Source of the DNA: a virus
Strand: one strand, 5' to 3'
IMG/VR virus record: IMGVR_UViG_3300037339_000563
Span: 1-55,380 of that record
Length of the DNA stretch: 55,380 nucleotides
The number at the start of each line of letters is the position of its first letter. Position 1 is the first letter of the stretch. Of the stretch, positions 1 through 9,228 are shown one piece after another. The position numbers were made by a program, and so were the translations under genes. The notes beneath the pieces are model-generated. The model did not search any database. It was not told the origin of the DNA and was given only the letters and a program-made list of their open reading frames with translations.

Positions 1-130
1 CTTTTCTCGCCAGCTGAGAAACCAACACATACACAGCCACTGGCACTAAGAGGAACGTATACTCCTCCTCTGGGGCGTCGCCGAAGGCTGCAACTGCGTC
101 ATTCTTTGGTTCCGGCCGTATCCTCTCCAT
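1..130 (-). CDS. partial small membrane protein (runs off the left edge)
   Basis: Reading leftward from an ATG at 130-128, the frame stays open to the window edge and gives about 43 residues. A GAGGTGG Shine-Dalgarno-like block lies just upstream. After an acidic, proline-containing start there is a hydrophobic run rich in Leu, Val and Tyr that looks like one membrane helix. It follows the 187-885 gene on the same strand. Function unknown; the rest lies outside the window. Confidence 0.45.
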   Translation of the reverse strand, partial: MERIRPEPKNDAVAAFGDAPEEEYTFLLVPVAVYVLVSQLARK

Positions 131-186
131 GTCAACCACCTCAATACCCTGATATCGCTCTTGATGTCTAAAAACAAGAACAAGAT

Positions 187-885
187 CTAATAGAAGATGT
201 TCCTGCTGGCCCCGGCACCACCAGCCTGACTGATGTACCATTCGATGCCCATTTCAAGCAGGCGATACTCCGCTGCATCCATCTGCCCGCGCTGCACCCC
301 AGCCTTCGCCATGGCCCTCAACATAATTGAGTGCTTTGGAAGATTCTTTTCTCTATCAATAACTTCCATCGCCTTCTCCCAGACCCTCCACGCCATCTCC
401 GTGCGAAAGCCAAGGCCAGGCGACTTCTTGAAGTCGTACTTGCCGCCCTCTCCGTTGCCGTCGTGCTGAAACCCTGGACCACCGATCACTGGGCCACCGG
501 CACGCATAGGAACAGCAGAAAAGGCAGGGAGGGAAAATCCGCCCATCGCAACATTGGGGGCGTCATTGAAATACTCGGCCAACGCTCTACGAAGTCGCGG
601 ATGAGCTGACCCGCTGGGGAACGCATCGCCACCATAATTCGGCCCGTCTCCGCCGTCGATTACCCCAAGGGCACGCCTCATCTCATGCAGAACTCTGGCC
701 CTGGTCGGTCTAATGCCACCCTCTCCCATTGGAGGGCCTGCCGGCGGCGGAGTTCCACCTGAATCGTTACCAGATCCTGGAGCAAAGCTTAAAGGAGTAC
801 CCAATCTGGATGGGTACAACACCGGAAACACAGACAAAACACGCTTTGGCTTCTTGCGTCTTTTGTGCTTCTTGGTCTCCGTCAT
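187..885 (-). CDS. hypothetical protein, Gly/Pro-rich N-terminal half
   Basis: 232 residues, not recognised. It opens with a strongly basic stretch (Lys/Arg over the first ~15 residues), then a long low-complexity region rich in Gly, Pro and Ala, then a helical C-terminal third from about residue 155. It starts 4 nt after the terminase large-subunit stop, so it is probably co-transcribed with it. The position suggests a head or packaging role, but no motif supports a specific one. Confidence 0.75.
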   Translation of the reverse strand: MTETKKHKRRKKPKRVLSVFPVLYPSRLGTPLSFAPGSGNDSGGTPPPAGPPMGEGGIRPTRARVLHEMRRALGVIDGGDGPNYGGDAFPSGSAHPRLRRALAEYFNDAPNVAMGGFSLPAFSAVPMRAGGPVIGGPGFQHDGNGEGGKYDFKKSPGLGFRTEMAWRVWEKAMEVIDREKNLPKHSIMLRAMAKAGVQRGQMDAAEYRLLEMGIEWYISQAGGAGASRNIFY

Positions 886-889
886 TTGT

Positions 890-2905
890 CTATCCTATCA
901 AGAAAGGCAAAAGTCCATCGCTGGTGGAGTCATCAACGATGTCACGCTGCTCATCCAAAACGGCATCCGAGTGCTGTGATAACCCCTTGTACACCCCCAT
1001 CGGTGCGCCGTGGTACATCGTCGTCAATGTAAAGACGATGCCAGCGAGGGCATCGACTACGTCCTTCGACTTCCCCGCTGGGTGATCTACCTTGTTACGG
1101 ATATTGTCCTTCTGGATCCACTTCAACTCGTCGAGAAGTGGACGATAATCGTAGAAGCTCAATCGATTCTCATAGATCGCTTGCTTAAGGATGTCATACG
1201 CATCCATTGGCTTGTCGACGGAAATCCGCTCGGTTGTCAGACCCTTTCTCGCGAGCTGCTGAAGCGTATCCGCCGAGTTGAACTGATCAGCAGAAACGAA
1301 GCTGATCGAAAATCCCTTCGCCTGGAACTGGTAGATGAGCGACCGCAACCCAGCCTGATCGATTTCCCCACCAACCGGAGGGCTAATGCGAAGAAGGAAA
1401 TCGACCCAGATTTCAGGAGCGCGCTCCGTAAACAACTCCTGCGTCTCCGGGTCCCGGCGGCTCACCATCTTATATCCAGTCACGCAGCCAACGGCGAACC
1501 CGGTCGAGTCATTGTTGAGCGATGGGTCGATGTGAACATGTCTGGCCGATCCAGGATGAAACAGTGGCAGCCAGTCGCGATCAATAGAGGCTCCGTTGCG
1601 CGTCTCAACCTGATGCGCCAGCTTCGACCAAATGAACCGACCGCCCTCGGTTTGAATCCACGCCTCTGTGGTGAACGGATGCGAGCGATTGATATCGATG
1701 TTTGGGATGATTTTGTCGCGAGCCTGAATGAACGGAGAGATCGACACCGTCTCGATGCCGCCTATGTCTCGAATCGAGTCTTCAACGTTGTTGACGAAGT
1801 CGTTTTTGAAGTCGATCGGGACCTCGATAATGAGCATCCCATCCTGGAGCTTCTCCTTGAGCGGAGCAACCTCATCTGGGGCTAGCACCTTCGACGGAAC
1901 CAGGTCGTTTCCGACCAGAACATGGAAGATTTCTTTCGAAAAGATGCCGTCTGGCTTGACGTGCCAGGTGGCATAATCGCGGACGAAAACCGTCGGGTCA
2001 TCCTTGGACTCTCGAATACGCTTGGCGGTGAAGTCGTCCCTGGTTTGCTTCGATGAGACAACAATCATCATTCCAGGCAACTTCCCATGGCGCTGGAAGC
2101 GAGATTTCATACGACGAATGAGCTGGTCGTAGAGAAACGAGGCGCGATCCATGTTGCCAACGCGGCTCTCAATGGAACCTTTCTTCCTCATGGGGGCCAG
2201 GAAGTTAGACTCATCGATCCACGCGGCGAACACGTTCAGACCGAGGGCGGCGCTGTCAGTTGACGCGCGGGCCGCAACCTGAATCTTCCCGGGGAAGATG
2301 ATCTCCTTCTTCATCGGCTTGAAGGGGAAGTTGTCCTTGAAGTAATCACTCTCCTTGATTTTGTTCGCGATGTTCTCAAAGGCAACTTTGATTGCAAGGT
2401 CTTCCTTCACCGAGAGCACAACGAAAGTAATGTCCGTGCCCTTGCCGATACCGAAGCTCTTGTGCGGGTCGCGCATGCACGACAGCTCGTAGATGATCCT
2501 GCAAGCTGCAATGGACGCGAAGAACGACTTCCCCCAGCCGATGCTGCCGCTTAGGATTGTCTCTCGGTAATTACCGCTGAACAGTTCCTTCATGTCTTCA
2601 AGAAGCTTTGGATACAGGACGTCGCATGTCTTGCCGAGATAATACGGATCCCTAATGAATGTCTCGATGTCTACCGGCCTGCGAATATACTCGGCCTCAG
2701 TCAGGACATCGTAAATTCTCGTCGGGGCAACCTCACCCCTGGCTTCGAGATCATTAAAGGCCGGATCATCAAGCTCCCTCAAGCAGAGCATCACTGCCTG
2801 CTTTTCGGATTCGCTCAGGTTCGCAAATTCATGCTGGAGCATACGAATGATCTCATCCTTCGTCTGCTCGCTGCGAACGCGACCACCAAGATCCTTGATG
2901 GCCAT
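890..2905 (-). CDS. terL: terminase large subunit (packaging ATPase-nuclease)
   Basis: 671 residues, a normal TerL length. The N-terminal ATPase has a Walker A-type GSIGWGKS at about 120-127, a Walker B-type run ending WIDES near 229-233, and a coupling-type VVSS motif near 282-285. The C-terminal RNase H-like nuclease shows its usual acidic positions: HIDPS near 458-462, SADQ near 538-541 and KSKDVVDAL near 612-620. The enzyme pumps DNA into proheads and cuts concatemers. It starts 2 nt after the stop of the upstream gene (2908-3738), the usual place for the small subunit. Confidence 0.93.
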   Translation of the reverse strand: MAIKDLGGRVRSEQTKDEIIRMLQHEFANLSESEKQAVMLCLRELDDPAFNDLEARGEVAPTRIYDVLTEAEYIRRPVDIETFIRDPYYLGKTCDVLYPKLLEDMKELFSGNYRETILSGSIGWGKSFFASIAACRIIYELSCMRDPHKSFGIGKGTDITFVVLSVKEDLAIKVAFENIANKIKESDYFKDNFPFKPMKKEIIFPGKIQVAARASTDSAALGLNVFAAWIDESNFLAPMRKKGSIESRVGNMDRASFLYDQLIRRMKSRFQRHGKLPGMMIVVSSKQTRDDFTAKRIRESKDDPTVFVRDYATWHVKPDGIFSKEIFHVLVGNDLVPSKVLAPDEVAPLKEKLQDGMLIIEVPIDFKNDFVNNVEDSIRDIGGIETVSISPFIQARDKIIPNIDINRSHPFTTEAWIQTEGGRFIWSKLAHQVETRNGASIDRDWLPLFHPGSARHVHIDPSLNNDSTGFAVGCVTGYKMVSRRDPETQELFTERAPEIWVDFLLRISPPVGGEIDQAGLRSLIYQFQAKGFSISFVSADQFNSADTLQQLARKGLTTERISVDKPMDAYDILKQAIYENRLSFYDYRPLLDELKWIQKDNIRNKVDHPAGKSKDVVDALAGIVFTLTTMYHGAPMGVYKGLSQHSDAVLDEQRDIVDDSTSDGLLPFLIG

Positions 2906-2907
2906 GG

Positions 2908-3738
2908 CTATTCGCTGTCGCCTTCAGCGTTCTCGTCGTTGGGCAGCTCTGACCCTAGCTCTGAGGAATCGCTCGATTCAACATCTATCACGTCATCGCC
3001 GACAAATTCCGTCGCACTTCTAACGATCTCAGTAGCGTCCAGATTAGCCTTGGCGCTAAGCGCCATAAGCGCTTCAACCATACCCAAGACCTTTCTCCGA
3101 CCATCCGGATCAGCCATCACCTTGCCAACGCCATCCGTGTATCGATCACTAATCTGAACTGCCGCTGAACCAGAAACCGAGACTTCTCCGAGCTGCCGCT
3201 TGGCGAGGCCAAGGTCCATCTTGAGATCTGACGTCTGCTTCAAGATCTTCATCGCGTAGAAGATCTCCCTGCCGGTCGTTTGAAACAGCTTGTTGATCTT
3301 CTTCTCGTTCTCGACGTCGATCTTGATTCGGTCCATCTGCAAGTCGTACAGCTCGCTGAGCTTCGCCAGCTCCTCCATGCCGTTAGCTACCTTCTGCGCT
3401 GCATGCATCGCCACGGTCGTATTCTGCGTCGTGATTAAAAGCTCAGCAGGCGGTATGGTTCTCCTGAATTCGTCAACCATCTTTCGGACATAAGCTGAAC
3501 TAAGGTGAGTCAGCTCCTGGCTGTCTTCCTGAATAAACTTGACCAGATCAGGGGCCGACCACCCCATGCGAACCCTGCGCTCCACCTCATCGAAGCACCG
3601 ACAGTCCTGCAGTGCCGAAGCTGCCTTTTTGGGTTCTCTACTTATCGGCTTGATTGGAGGGCGGCGAGTGCTGGACATGGTGTTGCGCCTGTTGAAAGCT
3701 ATACCTGGATCTTCATCCACAGCATAGAAGCTGCCCAT
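2908..3738 (-). CDS. candidate terminase small subunit
   Basis: 276 residues with no motif I can name. The middle, about residues 100-180, is highly charged and helical and could form a coiled coil. The C-terminus is very acidic (Asp, Glu and Ser over the last ~25 residues). The only argument for a small-terminase role is position: directly upstream of and nearly abutting the large subunit. It is longer than typical small subunits, so another packaging function is possible. The start is the first ATG after a 75-nt gap. Confidence 0.6.
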   Translation of the reverse strand: MGSFYAVDEDPGIAFNRRNTMSSTRRPPIKPISREPKKAASALQDCRCFDEVERRVRMGWSAPDLVKFIQEDSQELTHLSSAYVRKMVDEFRRTIPPAELLITTQNTTVAMHAAQKVANGMEELAKLSELYDLQMDRIKIDVENEKKINKLFQTTGREIFYAMKILKQTSDLKMDLGLAKRQLGEVSVSGSAAVQISDRYTDGVGKVMADPDGRRKVLGMVEALMALSAKANLDATEIVRSATEFVGDDVIDVESSDSSELGSELPNDENAEGDSE

Positions 3739-3794
3739 ATCTTAGCCGAAAACACAACTTGGCTCAAACCAGGTGAATGTAGCAGAGGATACAC

Positions 3795-3810
3795 GCGCAA
3801 ACACTTGCGC
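3795..3810. repeat. intergenic inverted repeat, GCGCAA-N4-TTGCGC
   Basis: A variant of the 16-bp palindrome seen intact at 38275, 40737 and 49968: both 6-bp arms match and only the central 4 bp differ (ACAC). It lies in the 75-bp gap just downstream of the 3814-5154 stop and upstream of the 2908-3738 start. Confidence 0.6.
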
Positions 3811-3813
3811 GGA

Positions 3814-5154
3814 TCACTGTTCCTGCTGCGCCTGCATCACCGAGGCGAAGTCAAAGTCCTCCCCGGTTGCTGTGCTCAAGATCTGATTAACGTTTTCTAA
3901 GATCTTAGCATTGCGACCCTCATCGAACCCATAACCACGCCGCATGGGAACGAGGATGCTCCTGACAAAGTCGAATTGGTTACCGATAACCGACTCTGGA
4001 TCTTCCTGAAGGAAGATAAGCCTAGCGACAAAGCCCGCAACGTGTTCAACCGGGACGCCGACCTCAATCATAATCCGACACAAAAGTCCTACGATCGTCT
4101 CGTCGGCAGCCTTGGACATCTGCTTGAACGTCATCAAGCATTCGGCCCGCTCACGATCGCCAAATCCCTGAACCAGGGATGACGTGTCAGATCCAAACGG
4201 CGGGGAGCCCGGGGCTGGCTCTTCGAGTGGACCAGCGAGTCGCCTGCCCCATCCACGCGCTCTATGGGCAAGATATCCATCCGCTGTAGCAGTCGGACTT
4301 GGCAGGGTTACACCAAATCCATAGGCAACCACCGACCCGGAAGCCTCATTGAAGAGAAAGTCGGCCAGCGATCGATTTCCAGTTCCGAGCACAAAGTCCA
4401 AGGCAATCATCCGATACAGGCCATGCCTGAGCGCGCCCGACGACCTCTCCCACCTGTTGGCCGCATCTGGCCCCAAGGTCGCCCAGTACTCGACGAAATT
4501 GCGGGCGTTTAACGGGGTCGCCTGCAGCGCGGCAATGACGCCAAACGTCTCGTCCACGAGTATCTGATCAATACCAAGCTCGGCGGCAACCTTGTCCCTG
4601 ACTGCATCGGAAATCAAAGGAACAAGATTCGCCTCTCTGATGGCTATCGGAGGCAGCAGATCCTCGCATCCGAGCCCCTTGGCAATCTCGTAAGCAGCCT
4701 GCTCGCGCCTTAGGACGTCATGGTTCTCGACGGAGAGGCCATATTCCTGGCCCCATGCCTCATAAATCGTATCAAATCCAACGGTATCAAAACGAAGAAC
4801 AGCACTTCGCAGCTCTCCTTCTTGATTCCGACATCGAACCCAAAACGACCCACCGAGTCCATCCTGCACTCGCTCCTCAAGATGCTCGATAGGAACTGTC
4901 CGCAGCCAAGCCCAGAGAACTGGCTCTCCAATGTTCCACGGCGGGTCGGAAACCGAACCGTCAACCCTGACAGCCGGCAACAAGACAACCCCGGTCTTCT
5001 CGTGAAGAACGGGGGTCGCCGGAAGTTCGTCGATGATTGGTGCCGTATCGTCTATGGAAGGCTTGTCGTTTAGTCGCGCTGACAGGCCTGGCGGATTCTG
5101 TGAAAGGGCACCAAATACACTACGAAGCGCTGGCGTCTGGCTCGTCGGGGGCAT
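3814..5154 (-). CDS. degenerate HipA/PI-kinase-like protein C (pseudokinase)
   Basis: 446 residues. The layout matches the actinobacterial phosphatidylinositol-kinase-like (SCO1664-type) fold: a helix with AAYEIAKGLG followed by LLPP, then a catalytic-loop region ALDFVLGTGNRSLADFLF. The catalytic Asp of the family DR motif is Asn here, and the later metal-binding DHG is replaced by YGFG, so activity is unlikely. It is the third of three related genes, each preceded by a short gene, and overlaps the 5120-5425 gene by 35 nt. Role unknown; a binding or regulatory partner of the intact kinase (5426-7018) is an inference. Confidence 0.65.
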   Translation of the reverse strand: MPPTSQTPALRSVFGALSQNPPGLSARLNDKPSIDDTAPIIDELPATPVLHEKTGVVLLPAVRVDGSVSDPPWNIGEPVLWAWLRTVPIEHLEERVQDGLGGSFWVRCRNQEGELRSAVLRFDTVGFDTIYEAWGQEYGLSVENHDVLRREQAAYEIAKGLGCEDLLPPIAIREANLVPLISDAVRDKVAAELGIDQILVDETFGVIAALQATPLNARNFVEYWATLGPDAANRWERSSGALRHGLYRMIALDFVLGTGNRSLADFLFNEASGSVVAYGFGVTLPSPTATADGYLAHRARGWGRRLAGPLEEPAPGSPPFGSDTSSLVQGFGDRERAECLMTFKQMSKAADETIVGLLCRIMIEVGVPVEHVAGFVARLIFLQEDPESVIGNQFDFVRSILVPMRRGYGFDEGRNAKILENVNQILSTATGEDFDFASVMQAQQEQ

Positions 5155-5425
5155 AAATGTCCTGCTCCGGCAATGTATTGACCAAGTCGGACGACTTGCC
5201 TAGATACTTCTCCGCCGATCTAATATCAGCAACGTCTACAAGGCGAGAGACGCTGTAGCCGTTGCCCATTTCATTGGCGGCATCCAAGAGCGTGGCGTAA
5301 TAGGTCGCCTTCTCTTCTTGGGTACCGTCTCTGTATAGCGTCTTGGACGAGACGCAATCGACATCATGCCATAGGATCTGAGTAACCTTGCCCGTATCAA
5401 CCGATGACACAATCAAAACTTTCAT
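5120..5425 (-). CDS. small protein of cassette C
   Basis: 101 residues, acidic C-terminus, not recognised. It sits between two kinase-fold genes and abuts the upstream kinase gene. By position it matches the small proteins of the two other cassettes, but its sequence is not clearly similar to them. Confidence 0.75.
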   Translation of the reverse strand: MKVLIVSSVDTGKVTQILWHDVDCVSSKTLYRDGTQEEKATYYATLLDAANEMGNGYSVSRLVDVADIRSAEKYLGKSSDLVNTLPEQDIYAPDEPDASAS

Positions 5426-7018
5426 CTACTTTTTCTCCCCGCCAGGCGCGCTGAACCTGATGCCCTTGAGCGCCTTCTGAACAGAATTGTCCGGTTTAAC
5501 CCTGATATCGTCAAGCGCTCGCTGGACCGACCCGTGGTGCGACGGCGCCTTGGCCTGCGCTGCCGGCCTCTTTCGCGGCTCCGGCTTCTTACGCTGCCTA
5601 AGAGGGCGCTCGCCTGCCGCCGGGGCTGCTGCCGCCTGAGCTGCTGGACGCTGGGCTACCGCTCGCGCCCTGGCCGCCACTGGCCCAGGGGCCGCCGCTG
5701 CCGCCAGCCTGGCGTCCTTGCGCACCTGCGCATTTACCTGCGCATGCCTTTGCGGCGCGTAATGATCGATTCGCCTATCAAGGGTGCCCTCAAGGCCATG
5801 AGTCAATAGGTCGCGAGCATGATTCTGGAGGTCGCGAGCATCTCCCGGTGACAGGTTTAACTTACCAGGCCCATTGGTGTAATAGCCGTCGGCAACTCTA
5901 TCGAGCACCTCTTTCATTCTCGGCGGATAATTTGTCCCGACTGGAATCATTTTACCGTTACTATCCTTGGGCAATTTAGCCTGATAGTCAAGAACGCCAC
6001 CCGGCGTGAACACTGACTTAACCGAGTGAGTGCCGTACTTCCTCATGTTTCCACGGGCATTGACTGAATCCAGCGCCATGTCGTGGTCGATCAGAACCGG
6101 GTGACCGCTCTGGTGAATCATCACGTTTTCGTGGTGTCCGTCCTGATTACCAAAAAGCAAATGGGCGACCATTCCATGAAGTCGATGGTCTGAGTCAACC
6201 TTATCCAACTCTCCCTGAGAAGACCTGCCAACTGTCTCCAGTCCGGGCATAAACTCATTTACGTGAGCAGGTTCGCCGGCAACGCCGCTGGCCACTTCCC
6301 TGCGCTGAAATTCATTCGCATTCGGGTCCGGATCCGGGCCTCCAAACTGATGACGCTGATGCATTGTCGACTGCGCACCCGGCGTGACCATATGATGGGC
6401 ACCCATGGCCGACATTAATTCATATGTCGCGTCATGGCGATTGGCCATGTTCGGCTGATCTCTGGTGTACGAATCAAGCGATTCCTGACCAATCGCTCCA
6501 CGCTTTTGAAGAGCGTGCCACATGCCAGATACCGGCTTAGCTATATACTTGTGCCCGTTGTCCAGCTCTCCGTGATAAACGAGATTGACATTGCTGCTAC
6601 TCACGAGCCTAGCCAGTGACTTATTGTTCGCTGCCGGGTCGTGATACGCCTTATGGAAAGACGAGTAGCGCTCTGCTGGCTGGGCCAAATCCGGCCTGGT
6701 TCTCGACGCCAAGCTTGGTTCGGCACTGTGCAGCTCGGTCTTCCCCGGAACAGCCCCCCATTTGGCCCAAGCCGGTTGCTGCTGCGCTGGCGGCGCCTGG
6801 GCGGCGGATTGCGGAGCCTGGGCTCCTGGCGACGGCATGGCCAGGCGCGGGTCGGGAGCGGCCTGCGGGGCAGGAGCGGCCTGAGCGGCCCTCTGGGCAA
6901 GAGCAGCTTGGCTAATATTGCCAGGCCTCGCCAGGCTGGTCGCCTCCAGCATGATCTCCTTCAATTGACCGGCACGCAGCAGCTGGACCGTGTCAATCCA
7001 TGACTTTCTTTTCAACAT
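5426..7018 (-). CDS. HipA/PI-kinase-like protein kinase B (catalytic residues intact)
   Basis: 530 residues. An Ala/Pro/Gln-rich linker (about 35-120) leads to a kinase-fold domain: YIAKP with a candidate ATP-binding Lys near 161, a candidate helix-C Glu near 200, a hinge-like NEFMPG at 254-259, a catalytic loop GNQDGHHEN at 290-298 and a metal-binding DHD at 311-313. These are the hallmarks of the HipA and bacterial PI3/4-kinase-like group, which phosphorylate proteins or small molecules; the substrate is unknown. A basic, Ala-rich tail follows. It overlaps the 7018-7278 gene by one base and is the only one of the three paralogues that looks active. Confidence 0.75.
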   Translation of the reverse strand: MLKRKSWIDTVQLLRAGQLKEIMLEATSLARPGNISQAALAQRAAQAAPAPQAAPDPRLAMPSPGAQAPQSAAQAPPAQQQPAWAKWGAVPGKTELHSAEPSLASRTRPDLAQPAERYSSFHKAYHDPAANNKSLARLVSSSNVNLVYHGELDNGHKYIAKPVSGMWHALQKRGAIGQESLDSYTRDQPNMANRHDATYELMSAMGAHHMVTPGAQSTMHQRHQFGGPDPDPNANEFQRREVASGVAGEPAHVNEFMPGLETVGRSSQGELDKVDSDHRLHGMVAHLLFGNQDGHHENVMIHQSGHPVLIDHDMALDSVNARGNMRKYGTHSVKSVFTPGGVLDYQAKLPKDSNGKMIPVGTNYPPRMKEVLDRVADGYYTNGPGKLNLSPGDARDLQNHARDLLTHGLEGTLDRRIDHYAPQRHAQVNAQVRKDARLAAAAAPGPVAARARAVAQRPAAQAAAAPAAGERPLRQRKKPEPRKRPAAQAKAPSHHGSVQRALDDIRVKPDNSVQKALKGIRFSAPGGEKK

Positions 7019-7278
7019 TAGTCAAAGATCTCCATAGCTATCATTGGACATGTCAACAAACGACGACGGAGCCATTCCAGCGGTGACACACCGGCGGCCT
7101 CGGCCATAAGAACGTGGTCTTCCTTGGAGGCAGGAATCAAATCACTCCAAATACCACTCACAGAAAGCGTTCCGTCCGCCTCCTGCCATGCATCGGCAGC
7201 GTGAGTCGAGACCATGTCGCCGTTCACCATGTTGATCATGATGATGCGGAGCCGTCGGTCATCGAGGATTGTCTTCAT
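7018..7278 (-). CDS. small protein of cassette B, paralogue of 8926-9228
   Basis: 86 residues. The stretch RRLRIIMINMVNGD followed by AWQEADGTLSVSGI aligns with RRIRLISIDPATGGD and AWQGADGSLRGTGI of the 8926-9228 product, so the two are paralogues. Each precedes a kinase-fold gene, implying duplication of a two-gene cassette. Function unknown; an inhibitor or chaperone of the neighbouring kinase is one possibility. It overlaps the upstream gene by 20 nt. Confidence 0.75.
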   Translation of the reverse strand: MKTILDDRRLRIIMINMVNGDMVSTHAADAWQEADGTLSVSGIWSDLIPASKEDHVLMAEAAGVSPLEWLRRRLLTCPMIAMEIFD

Positions 7279-8929
7279 CTTTGCCTCCAGACTTCATCTC
7301 TGCGTGGAAGTCGAATTTCCGGATGAGCACCTTATGCATGATGTTGTTGACGAATTTACCAACCTCATTCATGAGCGGATCGGATGGCCCGGATACCAAC
7401 GACGCATAGTACCTAGCCGCAAAATACGGATCCTTGGCGATGTCCTTGGAGTGCGTTTCCATCATCCAAATTCGACTTAGAACACCTGAAATCTGCAGCG
7501 CAGTGAGCTTGTGTTCCATCAAGGACTTAGCCAGCTCAATCGCCCGATCCCCTCTCATTCGAGAAGAGATCGATATCCCAATGGACTCATAATCCGCAAT
7601 CTCAGCGTCGCCACCGCGCACCGCAAGCATCGTAGACACCTCGCTCCAGAACAGCGGCAGGCCGTTAGGATTGTCATCAACATAGCCGCCGTACCCGCCG
7701 CTCGCATACGCCAATCCAATTGTCCTAGGGCATGGCATCGAAAGCTCCCCGCCGAACACCATGACCGGGTGTCTAACATCGTCGGAAAACGCCATGTCGC
7801 CAAACGATCGATCCAGGGATCCAATCACGAAATCTAGGGCAGCCATGCGCAGAAAGCCAACCCTTCGTTCAGGAGGCATAACTGCCCAAATGCTGTTGAG
7901 GGCATCTGGATCATTATTGCCAAACAGATTGCGGAACCACTCCTCTGATTCAATTGGCCATGGCTCGCCACGCACCAATTGAATTGTTGCGTGGCCGCTA
8001 ATCTGTTCCCTGACAAGACCTGGATCTTTACCTGTCGCGTTCGACACCCATTCGTTAACCTGCTCAATCAACGAATCCGGAAGCAACGACCTAATGTCAC
8101 CTTCTTCGTCGACGCGATGCACTGTTGGCGGCGTTAGATCATCGAGACCGCAAGCCTTGGCCACTTCATAAGAGCACACTGCGCGTCTCGACAGCGGACC
8201 ATCATCGGCTGAGAAGTCGATGATGTCGCCCCATAGCTGCTTACTCAGCGGACAGCGCAACGACTCCATCCACATATACCCGTAGAACGTTCCGCCGCCT
8301 ATTGCCTCAATCTTGGCGATCATCAAGCCATTGCTGCCGCCCGCCAACCTCATTTTCTTGATAGTCCCAGAACGCAAAGACACCAAGAGGCCAGGCTCGT
8401 CGGCGCCCCATAAAATCCGGTCAGTGGGAACAACCGTAATGGTAGGTAGACCAATGGATACAGAATTCTGGAGCGGAGAAGCGTTGATTTTTTTATCGAA
8501 TTTCTTTCTCACCTCTGCCGGAATCGGATCCTGTGGTTTCTCCTTTTTACTATTTTTCTTTAACCATGGGATATCGTGACGCCTAACCGTCATGCGGGCG
8601 AGCGGCGCCTCCTGCTGTGGAGCGACGCCCTGATCTGTGGACTGGGCTGGATCTTGGGATGGGTCCTGAGCCCCGACAACATCCTGACCTTGCTGATCTG
8701 CAGGCTGCGCCGGCTCCTGAGCCCCGGCGGCCTCCTGGGATGGCTCAGCTTTAGCCGAGTCAACAGCGCCAGACCTCTTGTGCGCAGCGTACCGATCGCC
8801 TGGAGCAGCCTTCTTTACATGAAATGCCTGATCAACCGTCTTGGTGCCGCCGTCGCCACTTTTGCGTCGAACCCTCTTCAGGACCCTCACAAGCGACGAA
8901 CCAAATACTTCACCCAGATGCTTGGTCAC
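7259..8929 (-). CDS. degenerate HipA/PI-kinase-like protein A (pseudokinase)
   Basis: 556 residues: a basic N-terminus, a Gln/Asp/Pro-rich linker to about 110, then a kinase-type domain. CSYEVAKACGLDDLTPPT (about 252-269) matches the helix-C region of the SCO1664-like family, and ALDFVIGSLDRSFGDMAF (about 364-381) the catalytic loop. The DR pair is kept, but the following Asn is Asp and the metal-binding DHG is FGG (about 392-394), so catalysis is doubtful. It starts inside the end of the 8926-9228 gene (ATGA overlap). Confidence 0.65.
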   Translation of the reverse strand: MTKHLGEVFGSSLVRVLKRVRRKSGDGGTKTVDQAFHVKKAAPGDRYAAHKRSGAVDSAKAEPSQEAAGAQEPAQPADQQGQDVVGAQDPSQDPAQSTDQGVAPQQEAPLARMTVRRHDIPWLKKNSKKEKPQDPIPAEVRKKFDKKINASPLQNSVSIGLPTITVVPTDRILWGADEPGLLVSLRSGTIKKMRLAGGSNGLMIAKIEAIGGGTFYGYMWMESLRCPLSKQLWGDIIDFSADDGPLSRRAVCSYEVAKACGLDDLTPPTVHRVDEEGDIRSLLPDSLIEQVNEWVSNATGKDPGLVREQISGHATIQLVRGEPWPIESEEWFRNLFGNNDPDALNSIWAVMPPERRVGFLRMAALDFVIGSLDRSFGDMAFSDDVRHPVMVFGGELSMPCPRTIGLAYASGGYGGYVDDNPNGLPLFWSEVSTMLAVRGGDAEIADYESIGISISSRMRGDRAIELAKSLMEHKLTALQISGVLSRIWMMETHSKDIAKDPYFAARYYASLVSGPSDPLMNEVGKFVNNIMHKVLIRKFDFHAEMKSGGKDEDNPR

Positions 8930-9228
8930 TTTTTCACCAGCTCTGCTCTGATAAATGAGCTTCTCGAAACGCGCGCGTAAAACACCGAAAGCGGCGAGAT
9001 GTCTTTGGATATAGACGCTGCTCTGTATTTAGTCAGGGACACGGGCTCAAAAAGCATCACTGCGGCAATGCCGGTGCCACGCAGACTACCATCGGCACCC
9101 TGCCACGCTTCGCCGACAATTGATTTGTCGCCTCCGGTGGCCGGATCAATACTAATCAGCCTAATCCGACGAGGATCCCCGACGATATCATCCGGGAGTA
9201 ACTGAGCTTTGTTAGCCTGCTTGGCCAT
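8926..9228 (-). CDS. small protein of cassette A, paralogue of 7018-7278
   Basis: 100 residues, paralogous over about 45 residues to the 7018-7278 product (shared AWQ-ADG-L---GI pattern). It abuts the ParB-like gene upstream and overlaps the pseudokinase gene downstream by 4 nt, which suggests translational coupling. Function not recognised. Confidence 0.75.
   Translation of the reverse strand: MAKQANKAQLLPDDIVGDPRRIRLISIDPATGGDKSIVGEAWQGADGSLRGTGIAAVMLFEPVSLTKYRAASISKDISPLSVFYARVSRSSFIRAELVKK

Noticed and set aside
1010-1885. A 291-residue plus-strand frame
   Set aside because: Antisense to the nuclease part of the terminase gene, whose motifs are clear on the minus strand.
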